DNA from: Paralichthys olivaceus
Lineage: Eukaryota; Chordata; Actinopteri; Pleuronectiformes; Paralichthyidae
Length of the DNA: 64,000 nt
Reading direction: 5' to 3'
Assembly: GCF_024713975.1 (NCBI RefSeq)
Contig: NC_091094.1
Coordinates: forward strand, 23,212,501-23,276,500
The notes under the pieces are model-generated. The model was not told the origin of the DNA. It was given only the letters and a program-made list of their open reading frames with translations, and did no database searches. Shown in pieces: positions 63,801-64,000 of this stretch (position 1 is its first letter; each line of letters opens with the position of its first letter). The position numbers were made by a program, and so were the translations under genes.

Positions 63801-64000
63801 TAGAGGAGACACATTTATATTGGATGGGTGTAGGAGGGGACTCTCTAAAAGAAGAAGAAATAAAGGACATCATTCAAAGGAATGATGAAATGCTGCCACA
63901 GGACAGCAGGGGATGCACCAGTACAAAATCCTGGAGCCAGACATTTGAGGATAATGCCATTTTCTACACATTCCTCAAAAGTAGAGAAAACACATTTCTC
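60893..64000. other. frmd4b: frmd4b intron, continues past window end
   Basis: No earlier FERM exon could be found between 60893 and 64000. Positions 62860-63140 are GC-balanced and complex and may be regulatory. A dispersed repeat copy sits at 61029. Confidence 0.6.
61029..61085 (+). repeat. dispersed repeat copy B (starts CCAGGGTTTCTCATTAATTA)
   Basis: Counterpart of copy A at 8471: CCAGGGTTTCTCATTAATTA, CCTAGACTTTGGCAGCCCAT. Divergence between the two copies shows they are old. Confidence 0.6.

Noticed and set aside
1..64000. CRISPR array, phage, operon or other prokaryotic defence-type system
   Set aside because: The window is intron-rich vertebrate DNA with no spaced direct repeats and no clustered unspliced genes.

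Overview
This window looks like vertebrate nuclear DNA, most likely from a spiny-rayed (percomorph) teleost fish. It is AT-rich and gene-poor. Its genes are split by GT-AG introns and encode proteins close to vertebrate families. It also carries many short decayed transposon and SINE-like pieces of kinds I recognise from fish genomes. There is no operon, phage, CRISPR array or other bacterial feature.

Layout. Positions 1-26.1 kb form a gene desert. It holds an intact non-autonomous hAT element with its target-site duplication (5422-5951), a decayed hAT transposase fragment (about 2.85 kb), a decayed Myb/SANT-like fragment (12.15-12.45 kb), a displaced piece of 18S rRNA plus ITS1 (13.2-13.45 kb) sandwiched between dispersed repeats, microsatellites, hairpins, and several complex non-repetitive stretches that may be conserved regulatory DNA. 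From 27.17 to 28.73 kb (minus) lies a two-exon vasotocin/vasopressin V2-type receptor. From 29.73 to 34.96 kb (minus) lies a complete seven-exon trnt1, the CCA-adding tRNA nucleotidyltransferase. It shares a compact head-to-head promoter (34.96-35.37 kb, with a TCTCGCGAGA palindrome, a CCAAT box and an ETS-like site) with the complete three-exon arl6ip5 (35.37-39.52 kb, plus). After a 4 kb spacer, the 3' part of frmd4b runs from 60.89 kb down to its stop at 45.15 kb (minus, 16 coding exons in the window). Its N-terminal exons lie beyond the right edge, so 60.9-64 kb is intron.

The four genes have no common pathway: water-balance or stress hormone signalling, tRNA maturation, an ER/PRA1-type membrane adaptor, and a FERM scaffold that works with cytohesins at cell junctions. 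The arl6ip5-frmd4b pairing matches the human 3p14 order as I remember it, but LMOD3, which lies between them in human, is not visible here.

All exon borders were read by eye from splice sites, reading phase and remembered family sequences. The reading phases close without conflict in all four gene models. I found no convincing new biological system. The best leads are a candidate alternative frmd4b terminal exon that would remove a PDZ-ligand-like C-terminus, a candidate intronic frmd4b promoter, and the rDNA fragment inserted among repeats.
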